Source of the DNA: CAHJWH01 sp965198905
Lineage (GTDB): Bacteria; Pseudomonadota; Alphaproteobacteria; Caulobacterales; Caulobacteraceae
Direction of reading: 5' to 3'
Length of the DNA stretch: 64,000 bases
NCBI GenBank assembly: GCA_965198905.1
Contig: OZ240678.1
Coordinates: forward strand, 3,038,001-3,102,000
Position 1 is the stretch's first letter. Each line of letters begins with the position of its first letter. The notes under the pieces are model-generated. The model saw only the letters and a list, made by a program, of their open reading frames with translations. It did not search any database and was not told the DNA's origin. This document shows positions 40,905 to 48,229 of this stretch, one piece after another. The translations under genes and the position numbers were made by a program.

Positions 40905-41204
40905 CTGATCTTCTCCTGTCCGCCGCCGCGACCGAGCTTAAGGGTCGAGCGCCGCCTCATCGTTTTCAAGGCTTCAGCCAAGCTCCGGTTCCGCTTCGCC
41001 TCCGAGCTGATGCCCGCCGGCGTCTTCACGCGCAGATCATCTTGATTTCGAAAGCTTAAACGTTGTGCCTCGCCGGGCTGTTCAGCTCGTGGTGCGACCA
41101 TTCATCATATTTACGCGCTTAACTCTATGTTCAGTCCGCATCGACTTTGGTGTCTGCGAGCCCAAGAACACCGGCGCCGAAAGCGGCCGGATGGAGAGCG
41201 GAAC
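40905..41204. other. 300-base divergent intergenic region
   Basis: Lies between the RcnB-like gene and the Sel1-like gene and must hold both promoters. It contains a relatively AT-rich stretch around 41095-41135 (ATTCATCATATTTACGCGCTTAAC). I see no RNA gene, repeat or convincing operator. Confidence 0.4.
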
Positions 41205-41486
41205 ATGCAAAACGAAGCTGTCGAGACATCCGAACTCTGCGAACCTATCCCGCTGCCCCAGCCGGGCTCCACCGGCGAGGAGCTGCTGAAGATGGGCCTG
41301 TTGTATTCGACGGGGCAGGGCGGCGCGCCGCTCGACTACATCTCGGCGCACATGCTGTTCAACCTGGCGGCCATGCGCGGTTCCGAGGAAGCCAAGCACT
41401 ATCGCCGCGAACTGAGCCAGGAGATGGATCGCGACAGCGTCGCCGAGGCTCAGCGCGCCGCCCGCCAGTGGCTCGCGGCCTCCTGA
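41205..41486 (+). CDS. small Sel1-repeat-like protein
   Basis: A 93-aa cytoplasmic protein. The middle, GEELLKMGLLYSTGQGGAPLDYISAHMLFNLAAMRGSEEAKHYRRELSQEM, is a Sel1/TPR-like helical pair (the LG..Y..G.G...D...A..WF..AA..G pattern). Such proteins mediate protein contacts. ATG 41205 is supported by GGAG eight bases upstream. Convergent with hfsD, 12 bases apart. Partner unknown. Confidence 0.75.
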   Translation: MQNEAVETSELCEPIPLPQPGSTGEELLKMGLLYSTGQGGAPLDYISAHMLFNLAAMRGSEEAKHYRRELSQEMDRDSVAEAQRAARQWLAAS

Positions 41487-41498
41487 ACCCGGCCTGAC

Positions 41499-42251
41499 CT
41501 ACGGCGTGGTGCCGTAGAGCCCGCCGCTCAGCGCATAGCTGAAGCTGATCGGCACGATGTCGCGGAAGTATTGTTCGACGAACAGGTCGGCGTTGCCGAT
41601 ATCGGTGCGGGGCACATAGATCACGTCGAAGCGCCGGAGCGGCACCGCATCGGCGTGCACCGGGTCGAAGGTGGCTTGGCGCAGGTCCACGATCCGCATC
41701 ATCGGCCGTCCGCCCGGCCCGCGGCGGATGACCACCACGTTGTGGCGCTTGGCGACGGTGGTGAAGCCCCCCGCCATGACCACCGCCTGCAGCGCATTGA
41801 TGTCGCCCGGCATGTCATAGACGCCAGGCTTGCTCACCTCTCCACCCACAAAGACCCGTAGCGGCGAGGCCGTGCGCACCGACACGTCCACCTCCGGCCG
41901 CACCAGTAGCGGGCCATAGGCCTGGGACAGCGCGCCCTGCAGTCCGTCCACCGATTGGTCCGCCGCCATCACCGGGCTCACCAGCGGCAGGGCGATGCGG
42001 CCGTCCGGCTGCACCGTCACCTCCCGGTTCAGCTCCGGCGCGGACGGGAAGGCCACGTCGAGCACGTCGCCCGGATACATCCGATAGGCCGGCTCGCTCG
42101 GCGCGAAGGTGGCGTAACCGATGTTGGTGAAGCCGCCGCTGCCCGGCGGCACCTGCGGCCCGGACAGCTGTTCGCAGCCGCAGACGGCGGTCAGCGCCGT
42201 GCTGCAGGCGAGCGCGACAAGGGCGCGGGGGAGGGTGGGCGGCCGGGGCAT
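41499..42251 (-). CDS. hfsD: holdfast polysaccharide export protein HfsD (Wza-type outer-membrane lipoprotein)
   Basis: A 250-aa polysaccharide-export protein. Signal peptide with a lipobox-like VCGC near residue 25, the Poly_export domain YRMYPGDVLDVAFPSAPELNREVTVQPDGRIALPLVSPVMA and an SLBB domain RVFVGGEVSKPGVYDMPGDINALQAVVMAGG. In Caulobacter the adhesin of the stalk tip is exported by HfsD (outer membrane), HfsA (Wzz-like) and HfsB; the divergent hfsA-hfsB neighbours support the assignment. A general capsule exporter is the alternative. Confidence 0.85.
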   Translation of the reverse strand: MPRPPTLPRALVALACSTALTAVCGCEQLSGPQVPPGSGGFTNIGYATFAPSEPAYRMYPGDVLDVAFPSAPELNREVTVQPDGRIALPLVSPVMAADQSVDGLQGALSQAYGPLLVRPEVDVSVRTASPLRVFVGGEVSKPGVYDMPGDINALQAVVMAGGFTTVAKRHNVVVIRRGPGGRPMMRIVDLRQATFDPVHADAVPLRRFDVIYVPRTDIGNADLFVEQYFRDIVPISFSYALSGGLYGTTP

Positions 42252-42363
42252 GGCGGGTCCGACTCTGGCGAACGGGTCTGCCCCAGACTTATGGTTAATC
42301 GGTAAGGATCGGTTAAGCGCGTCGGCCCCACCCTTGCAGGGAAGCCCGAACGGACCTGATCAG
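42252..42363. promoter_or_regulatory. hfsD/hfsA divergent promoter region with GGTTAA direct repeats
   Basis: The 112-base gap contains GGTTAA at 42293, GGTAAG at 42301 and GGTTAA at 42311, all in the same orientation. They could be half-sites for a regulator shared by both transcripts. They do not fit the TTAA-N7-TTAA spacing of CtrA. Confidence 0.35.
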
Positions 42364-43875
42364 ATGCAAAACGCCTGGGCGTGGCGAAGCGAGGCGGCGG
42401 AGCCCCATGTTGCGTCCGCCCCGGCCGCCGCGCGCTATACGCCCCGCGACCTGCTGGCCATGCTGTGGCGCGAGCGGGGCTTGATGCTGGGCGTCTTCCT
42501 GGCCGTCTGCCTGCTCGGGCTGCTGGCGGCGCTGAGCCTGAAGAGCACCTATCAGGCTCATTCCAGCCTGCTGATCCGGCTGAGCTCCGAATACGTCTAC
42601 AACCCGCGTGTCGGCGACGCGGCGCGCGGCCTCGCCCCGGAAGCCGACTCGGTCGTCGAGTCGGAGGCGGAAATCCTGTCCAGCGCCGGGCTGAAGGCCA
42701 AGGTGATCGCCGACATCGGCCTGCCGCACCTGTTCCCAAAGCTGGCCAAGGCCTACGCCAGGGCGTCGCCCGCCAAGCGCCAGGATATCGAGGGCGCAGC
42801 GATCAAGGCCATGACGGCTTCGCTGAAGATCGCCACCGCACCGGGCGATTCGGTGGTGCGCCTTAGCTATAGCGACCCCGATCCAGAGCGCGCCGCCCTG
42901 GTGCTGAACACCCTGGTGGACGAGTATCTGCGCTATCGCACCACCGTGCTGATGTCGCGAGACGCCGGGGTGATCGGCCAGCAGGCCAATGACTTCCAGA
43001 CGAGGCTCAACGCCGCCGACGCCGCCTACGCCAAGCTGTTGTCCGACAACGGGATCAGCGACTTCGACACCGAGAAGACCGCGCTCAGCGCCATCTACGC
43101 CCAGCTGCTCACCGACAGCTACAACGTCACAGCCCAACTCAGCGAGGCGGAGGGCCGCCTCGGCGCCACGGAGTCCGAGTTCGGCCGCACCCCCGCCCAG
43201 ATCGGCATCAGTACGGACCTGGACCACACCGCCGCCGACAAGCTGATCACGCTTCGCCTCGGCCGCCGCGACCTGCTGTCGCGCTACACCGCCGGCGCTC
43301 CCCCGGTGCTGGAGGCCGACCGCCAGATCGCCGAGCTGGAGGCCCTGGACGCGTCCGGCAAGTCCACCGGCCCCGGCGCCAAGCGGGTGGGCGTCAACCC
43401 GGTGTTCCAAACCCTGCAGACCGAAAGGAACCAGCTCCAGGCCGAGGCCGCCTCGCTTCGCGCCCGCAAGGCCTCGCTGCAGGCCGAGTTGGCCCAGGTC
43501 ACAGCCCGCCGCCAGACCCTGAACGACTTGCAGCCCCGCTACGACGACCTGCTGCGCCAGCGCGACCTGCTCTCGGCCAACGTGAAGAGCTTTCTCCAGC
43601 GCCAGCAGGAGAGCCAGGCCCAGCAGTCCATCGCCGCCACCGGCGGCGACGACGGCAACGTGCGGGTGATCGAGCGCGCCCTGCCGCCCACCACTGGCGC
43701 CAGCCTGCGAAAGCCCGTCATGGCCCTGGCCATCGTGTTCGCGGCCTTCAGCGCGTTGTGCGCGGGGCTGCTGGCCGCGTTCCTGCGCCGGGGCATCCCG
43801 ACGGCGGACTATGCCGAGCGGTCCCTGGGCCTGCCCGTCCTGGCCGCGCCCGGCCTCAAGCCCGCCCATGCATGA
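42364..43875 (+). CDS. hfsA: holdfast export protein HfsA (Wzz/GNVR-type inner-membrane chain-length/coupling protein)
   Basis: A 503-aa inner-membrane protein with two terminal helices (MLGVFLAVCLLGLLAALSL and VMALAIVFAAFSALCAGLLAAFL) and a long periplasmic coiled-coil between about residues 210 and 430 (GVIGQQANDFQTRLNAADAAYAKLL; LQTERNQLQAEAASLRARKASLQAEL). The Wzz signature is at the N-terminus (YQAHSSLLIRLSSEYVYNPRVG). It lacks a fused kinase domain, which is supplied in degenerate form by HfsB. ATG 42364; the longer open frame runs into hfsD antisense. Confidence 0.85.
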   Translation: MQNAWAWRSEAAEPHVASAPAAARYTPRDLLAMLWRERGLMLGVFLAVCLLGLLAALSLKSTYQAHSSLLIRLSSEYVYNPRVGDAARGLAPEADSVVESEAEILSSAGLKAKVIADIGLPHLFPKLAKAYARASPAKRQDIEGAAIKAMTASLKIATAPGDSVVRLSYSDPDPERAALVLNTLVDEYLRYRTTVLMSRDAGVIGQQANDFQTRLNAADAAYAKLLSDNGISDFDTEKTALSAIYAQLLTDSYNVTAQLSEAEGRLGATESEFGRTPAQIGISTDLDHTAADKLITLRLGRRDLLSRYTAGAPPVLEADRQIAELEALDASGKSTGPGAKRVGVNPVFQTLQTERNQLQAEAASLRARKASLQAELAQVTARRQTLNDLQPRYDDLLRQRDLLSANVKSFLQRQQESQAQQSIAATGGDDGNVRVIERALPPTTGASLRKPVMALAIVFAAFSALCAGLLAAFLRRGIPTADYAERSLGLPVLAAPGLKPAHA

Positions 43876-44653
43876 CCAGACAGCGGCGGCGGGTCGCTAT
43901 CGCGGCCGGGTTGCGCCTATGCTGGGCTGGGCGCGGGCAGCTGAGTCGGGCATGGTGGACCTGAGTTCCGAGATGGCCGAGCTGTGCGGCCGGCTGGCGC
44001 AGACCCCCGGCGGCCCTGGCCGGGTGCTGCAGTTCGTGGCGGCCGAGAGCGGGGAGGGCGTCTCCACCGTGGCGCGGGAGTTCGCCCGCTTCACCGCCCA
44101 GACCGCCCGCCGCGGCGTCTGGCTGGTGGAGCTGGACGTGTTCAAGGGCGAGCACTTCGCGGCGCTGAAGGGCGATCCGGCCCGCTACGGCGTGCTGGGC
44201 GAGCCCACCCGGGCCAGCCCCAACGAGAGCTGCTTCTTCAGCGTGGACCCCAAGCTTACCGGATTGGACGGCCGCGACTGGCCGGATGCGCGCTATCTGG
44301 ATGCGTATCCGGTCGGCGAAAAGCGTTTCTGGATCACGCGCTTCCGGCGGGAAGCTCTGAAGCCGGGTCAGGACGTGCGCATCCTGAACACGCCGGCCTA
44401 CTGGAACACGCTGCGCGCCCACGCCGACTGGGTGGTGATCGACGCCCCCGCGCTCGCCCGCTCCCCCGCCGCCTTGGCCATCGCCCCCCTGGCCGACGCC
44501 AACGTGCTGGTGGTCAGCGGCGACCGGCGCGACGTGGGCGGGGCCCAGCGGCTGAAGGCCTCTCTGGGCGAGGCGGGCGGTCGCTGCGCCGGCCTGGTGT
44601 TCAACCGCGCGCCTGCGCCCCCGCCCCGCTTCCTGTCCAAGTTCATGTCCTGA
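43868..44653 (+). CDS. hfsB: HfsB-like P-loop protein (degenerate BY-kinase/CpsD homologue)
   Basis: A 261-aa cytoplasmic protein, partner of HfsA. The fold of bacterial tyrosine kinases/MinD-type ATPases is clear: VLQFVAAESGEGVSTVAREFARFTAQTARRGVWLVELDVFKGEHF (degenerate Walker A and A') and ADWVVIDAPALARSP (Walker B). The Walker A lysine is replaced by Val (GEGVST instead of GEGKST), and no Tyr-rich tail is present, so kinase activity is unlikely. The ATG overlaps the hfsA stop by eight bases. The following 243 bases to the next gene show nothing recognisable. Confidence 0.82.
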   Translation: MHDQTAAAGRYRGRVAPMLGWARAAESGMVDLSSEMAELCGRLAQTPGGPGRVLQFVAAESGEGVSTVAREFARFTAQTARRGVWLVELDVFKGEHFAALKGDPARYGVLGEPTRASPNESCFFSVDPKLTGLDGRDWPDARYLDAYPVGEKRFWITRFRREALKPGQDVRILNTPAYWNTLRAHADWVVIDAPALARSPAALAIAPLADANVLVVSGDRRDVGGAQRLKASLGEAGGRCAGLVFNRAPAPPPRFLSKFMS

Positions 44654-44896
44654 GACGCCCCGCCGACGGACGGCTTAAGCCCGTCAAGGCCCACTCTGCC
44701 AACGACCTACCGTGGCTTAAGCCCCATCAAGGGTGCACCTGCGCCGCCGTCCCGCCCTCCCGCGGCGAGACCAGCCCCGCCGCCCGGGCCACCCCTCCCG
44801 CGGCCGGCGCATGGTCGTAGGCATACCCCGGCGGGCGCAGGTCTGGTTGTAGTCAGGCCGGACCTGGCCTTAAATGGCGAGCGCGGGGGGACGCGG

Positions 44897-45850
44897 ATGA
44901 CGGCGAGCTTGAGTCCGACCTGGGGTCCGTTCAGCGACGTCAGCGACGCCCGCACCCGGCTGAGCCGTTTCGTGGACCAGGCGTGCGCGCCGAGCGTCGG
45001 CGTGGTCTGGGCCGCCGACGACAGCATCTACACCCTGCGCCCACCGCTGGCCGACGGGAACGGCTTCGGCGACGTGGTCATCTTCCACTGGCCGCGCGTG
45101 CCGGCCCCGCCCAAGCCTGCGCCGTCCGGCTTCTGGGCCAACCTGAAGGCCTTCCTCAACCGCGCCGCCGAGGCGCAGTACCAAGCCTCGCTGGCTGAGA
45201 CCCAGGCGGACATGGCAATGGGTCAAGCCGTGGGGAAGGTGTTCAACCGTATGGTCCACACCCACCGCGACGACGGTCTAGGCGTGGCCTTCGACGTGCT
45301 CTGCATCGGCCTGTCCATCGCCCTGGTCCCCACCGGCATCGGCCTCTTTACAACGATCGCGGGCGCAGCGGCGCTCGGCGGAGCGGCGCTTCTCATTATG
45401 GACGGGACCGCCTACGGCATGGAACTGGCAGGTTCAGAGGACACGGCGGAGCGCTTTAAGAAGAAGACAGAGGTCTGGCGCATCATGGCTACCGTCGCGA
45501 CCCTGCCCGACCTGTTCAAGGGCGGCTACGAGGTGGTGCGCAACCTGAAGGAGGTCTCCCAGGCCCTGCCCATCGCTGAGCGCACCGCGGCCTCAGCGGA
45601 GCGGCTGGCCGCCCAGGCTACGAACGCCAGCCGCGCCGACCGCTACGCCCAGATCGCCGAGCGCGCCCATTTGCGCGCTCAAATCCGCCGCCAGCAGATC
45701 GCCGCCATGCTCCAGCGGGAGGTCGCGCCCCGGAGCGCAGGGCTCGGTGGCGCGACCCTGCTCGTGCGCGAGGAGATTCAGAACGATAAGTCGGCCTATC
45801 ACGAGGTCCTGAGGCGTCTACAGATCCATTCCACGTCGCTGAAGAAATGA
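44897..45850 (+). CDS. unrecognised protein with central hydrophobic hairpin; candidate pore-forming effector/toxin
   Basis: A 317-aa protein of no family I know. Residues 1-65 are soluble (FSDVSDARTRLSRFVDQA), 66-78 a Pro/Ala linker (PRVPAPPKPAPSG), 80-120 an amphipathic helix, 127-169 two adjoining hydrophobic segments (VAFDVLCIGLSIALVPTGIG and FTTIAGAAALGGAALLIM) forming a colicin-like hairpin with Gly-zipper spacing, and 220-280 a charged Ala/Arg coiled region. No signal peptide. It is followed at seven bases by a membrane protein gene that is present twice. I infer, without proof, a pore-forming effector with immunity proteins. ATG has GGGGGG six bases upstream. Confidence 0.6.
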   Translation: MTASLSPTWGPFSDVSDARTRLSRFVDQACAPSVGVVWAADDSIYTLRPPLADGNGFGDVVIFHWPRVPAPPKPAPSGFWANLKAFLNRAAEAQYQASLAETQADMAMGQAVGKVFNRMVHTHRDDGLGVAFDVLCIGLSIALVPTGIGLFTTIAGAAALGGAALLIMDGTAYGMELAGSEDTAERFKKKTEVWRIMATVATLPDLFKGGYEVVRNLKEVSQALPIAERTAASAERLAAQATNASRADRYAQIAERAHLRAQIRRQQIAAMLQREVAPRSAGLGGATLLVREEIQNDKSAYHEVLRRLQIHSTSLKK

Positions 45851-45857
45851 ACCTGAT

Positions 45858-46295
45858 ATGGTCTTTGTAAATGCGCAGAGCCGCACGCCGAGCGGCGGAT
45901 ATGGATGGAGCTTCGCCGCGGGTTTGCTTGGCGCGCTTTTCCTCTTCCTGGCCATGTATGCGACCTATCTGCAGTCGGTGGGCCGCGATCCCATCGACTG
46001 CATGGACTGGCCCGGCCAGGTCGCCTTCGCCTGCATGTTCCTGCTCATGTTCGCCGCGCGCCTAATTTTCTGGAGCCGCTCGCCGCCAAAGCTGCAGAAC
46101 GCGGTGCGCACTGGGATCACGGCGCTGTTCTGCCTGACTGTTGTCCTGAGCGCCGTGACAGTGGTGTTCGCCGCCATCGTCCTGGACCGCGGCGGTCCGC
46201 ATACCGCACCCATCATGATCGGCAGCTTCACTACTTTCGCCGCCCTCGGCCAGATCGGCTCGGTGATCTGGCTGCTGCGCTACCGCCAGGAGTGA
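45858..46295 (+). CDS. four-helix small membrane protein, copy 1 (candidate immunity protein)
   Basis: A 145-aa protein with four predicted helices at about residues 17-40 (WSFAAGLLGALFLFLAMYATYL), 52-72, 84-108 (ITALFCLTVVLSAVTVVFAAIV) and 118-140, connected by short loops with conserved RTPSGGYGW, RLIFWSRSPP and LLRYRQE. It lies seven bases after the hairpin protein gene, with no good ribosome site of its own, so it is probably translationally coupled. No family recognised. A close paralogue of equal length follows. Confidence 0.75.
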   Translation: MVFVNAQSRTPSGGYGWSFAAGLLGALFLFLAMYATYLQSVGRDPIDCMDWPGQVAFACMFLLMFAARLIFWSRSPPKLQNAVRTGITALFCLTVVLSAVTVVFAAIVLDRGGPHTAPIMIGSFTTFAALGQIGSVIWLLRYRQE

Positions 46296-46327
46296 ACGGC
46301 TACGCCGCTGAAGAAATAGGCTCGACA

Positions 46328-46765
46328 TTGGTCTTTACAAACCCTCAGAGCCGGACGCCGAGCGCAGGTTACGGGTGGTGCATGCTCTTTGCCCTGCTGG
46401 GAGCGTTCTTTCTCTTCCTGTCACTTTATGGAAGCTACCAGCAGTCGATCGGCCACAGCCCCATCGACGCCATGAACTGGGTTGGCGACGTGGCCTTCGC
46501 CGGCATCTTCGTCCTCCTGTTCACCCTGCGGCTGATCTTCTGGAGCCGCTCGCCGCCGGCGCTGCAGAGCGCCCTGCGCTTAGCCTTCACGGTCTTCTTC
46601 GGCCTGACCGTGGTCCTGAGTGCTGTGGCGGTGGTGTACGCCTTCGTCGTCACGGGCCGCGGCGGCCCCCACGCCGAGCCCGTCTTCATCGCCTGCTTCA
46701 CCGCCCTGGCCGCCCTCTGCCAGATCGGCTCGGTGATCTGGCTGCTCCGCTACCGCCAGGAGTGA
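46328..46765 (+). CDS. four-helix small membrane protein, copy 2 (candidate immunity protein)
   Basis: A 145-aa paralogue of the preceding protein, about 60 % identical by eye; shared blocks are QSRTPS.GYGW, RLIFWSRSPP.LQ, LTVVLSAV.VV and QIGSVIWLLRYRQE, while helix 1 and the loop residues differ. The start is TTG 46328 at the position equivalent to the ATG of copy 1. Divergence concentrated in helices 1-2 and loops would suit proteins that recognise different toxin variants, but this is inference. Confidence 0.72.
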   Translation: MVFTNPQSRTPSAGYGWCMLFALLGAFFLFLSLYGSYQQSIGHSPIDAMNWVGDVAFAGIFVLLFTLRLIFWSRSPPALQSALRLAFTVFFGLTVVLSAVAVVYAFVVTGRGGPHAEPVFIACFTALAALCQIGSVIWLLRYRQE

Positions 46766-46787
46766 GCCGCCGTCCCCCACCGCCCGC

Positions 46788-47849
46788 TCAGGGGATCAGC
46801 CGCTCGGCCCGAAGCCGCGCGAACAGCTCGAAGAAGGCGTCGTCGGTGGGCTGGTAGGCGGTGAAGCCCATCCGCCGGCTCTTGCTCATGTCGGTGACGA
46901 CCTCGATGGGTCGGCCCAGGTCCGCGTCGGTGTGCCAGGGCGAGGCCAGCCGCCCCAGGTCCGGCTCGGCCAGCCCGTGGCGCTCAGCCATGGCGCGCCA
47001 CAGCGGCGCATCGTCCGCCATCTGCGCCTCCAGCGGGCGCACCGTCCCGTCGAAGGGCTCCGCCTCCAGTCCGAACCAGCCGGCGATGCGCCCCCACATC
47101 CAGCTCCAGCGGAAGACGTCGCCGTCCACCACGTTGAAGGCCTGGTCGCGGGCCGCAGGCGTCGTCGCCGCCCACAGCAGGTGGCGGGCGAGCAGGCGCG
47201 CGTCGGTCATGTCGGTCAGCCCGTTCCACTGCGTCGCTGAGCCCGGGAAGCGGAATGGCCGCCCCGTCTCGGCGCAGAGGCTGGCATAGGCCGCGAGCGT
47301 GGAGCCCATGTTCATGGCGTTGCCCACCGCATGGCCGATCACCGTGTGCGGCCGGTGCACGCTCCAGCCGAAGCCGTCGCGCGCGGCCGCCTCGAACAGC
47401 TCATCCTCCTGGGCGTAGTAGAAGTTCTCCACCTCCAGCCTTCCTTGCTCCTCGCGGAAGGGCGTCTGGGGGAGCGCGCCCCGCCCATAGGCCTCGAACG
47501 ACCCGAGGTAGTGCTTCAGCCCGGTCACCAGCGCCACGTGGCGCACCGAGCCGCAGGGCCGCAGCGCATCGAGCAGGTTGCGCACCATCGCCCCGTTGAC
47601 GCGGATGTTCTCCGCCTCGCTCGCCTGGCGCGACCAGGTGGAGATCACCACCACCTCCAGCGCGGCCCTCGCCAGCGCGGCGCGCAAGCCTCCCGCGTCC
47701 TGCAGGTCGGCGGCCACCGGCGTCACCCCGTCCGGCCCGGAGGGCCGCCGCGCCAGCCCATAGACCCGCCACCCCTCCCTCAGGAACCGCTCCGCCGCCG
47801 CCCCCCCGACGATCCCGCTCGTCCCTACGATAAGGACTGTCTGGGCCAT
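46788..47849 (-). CDS. PRISE-type NAD(P)-dependent reductase (progesterone 5-beta-reductase/iridoid synthase-like SDR)
   Basis: A 353-aa extended short-chain dehydrogenase. Dinucleotide motif LIVGTSGIVGGAAAERFLREGW, then VVVISTWSRQASEAENIRVNGAMVRNLLDAL, and the characteristic NFYYAQEDELFEAA where the catalytic Tyr lies in the PRISE variant, followed by WSVHRPHTVIGHAVGNAMNMG. Bacterial members reduce enone or related double bonds; the substrate is unknown. The C-terminal half includes SWMWGRIAGWFGLEAEPFDG. Convergent with the second small membrane-protein gene. Confidence 0.85.
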   Translation of the reverse strand: MAQTVLIVGTSGIVGGAAAERFLREGWRVYGLARRPSGPDGVTPVAADLQDAGGLRAALARAALEVVVISTWSRQASEAENIRVNGAMVRNLLDALRPCGSVRHVALVTGLKHYLGSFEAYGRGALPQTPFREEQGRLEVENFYYAQEDELFEAAARDGFGWSVHRPHTVIGHAVGNAMNMGSTLAAYASLCAETGRPFRFPGSATQWNGLTDMTDARLLARHLLWAATTPAARDQAFNVVDGDVFRWSWMWGRIAGWFGLEAEPFDGTVRPLEAQMADDAPLWRAMAERHGLAEPDLGRLASPWHTDADLGRPIEVVTDMSKSRRMGFTAYQPTDDAFFELFARLRAERLIP

Positions 47850-47917
47850 GGTTGTGCGCCTCGTTGCTGAGGGGAGGCGTTTAGACCCCTCAGTCCTGAG
47901 GTGTCAGCGAAACCTTG

Positions 47918-48229
47918 TCAGGCTGCAGCCCGGAGGCGTTGAATTTCCTGGGTGAACTCGAAGCGGAGCTGGCTCGCCTCTTCCTCAGGAAGCCAGTTGG
48001 CCATGTTCGGGAAGACGGTCTGCCACATGCGGGTGTCCCGCTCCGACCAGGGCATGGCGTGCGCGCGCCGAGCCGTGTCGAGCAGCGCGTGAAGGCGACG
48101 ACGGACGGTCTCCGGGTCAGGGGTGAAACGCTGCGCGGGCGCTTTCAGCCGGTCCTCGCCCTGGCCGAAGAGGCTGAGCTGGGCGGGACCAATCGGGTGG
48201 CCGAACAGGTCAGTCGATTCGCTCGTCAC
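47918..48229 (-). CDS. small protein coupled to the nuclease-methyltransferase gene
   Basis: A 103-aa soluble protein (TSESTDLFGHPIGPAQLSLFGQGEDRLKAPAQRFTPDPETVRRRLHALLDTARRAHAMPWSERDTRMWQTVFPNMANWLPEEEASQLRFEFTQEIQRL, described here by its features: helical, charged, with an LSLFGQ segment reminiscent of clamp-binding peptides). It overlaps the 3' end of the large methyltransferase gene by about 20 bases and must be co-translated. A dedicated partner (regulator or specificity factor) is inferred; no family name is known to me. Confidence 0.7.
   Translation of the reverse strand: MTSESTDLFGHPIGPAQLSLFGQGEDRLKAPAQRFTPDPETVRRRLHALLDTARRAHAMPWSERDTRMWQTVFPNMANWLPEEEASQLRFEFTQEIQRLRAAA

Larger units (their letters stand above)
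45841..46765. repeat. tandem duplication of a 469-base unit (two small membrane-protein genes)
   Basis: The unit starts at GAAGAAAT, the last two codons of the hairpin-protein gene, at 45841 and again at 46310; the second copy thus carries a vestige of the upstream gene's 3' end before its own start. The two units then run in parallel to the stop codons at 46295 and 46765. Confidence 0.75.

Noticed and set aside
42285..42320. CtrA box in the hfs promoter gap
   Set aside because: The TTAA half-sites are 14 bases apart instead of 7, so the consensus is not met.
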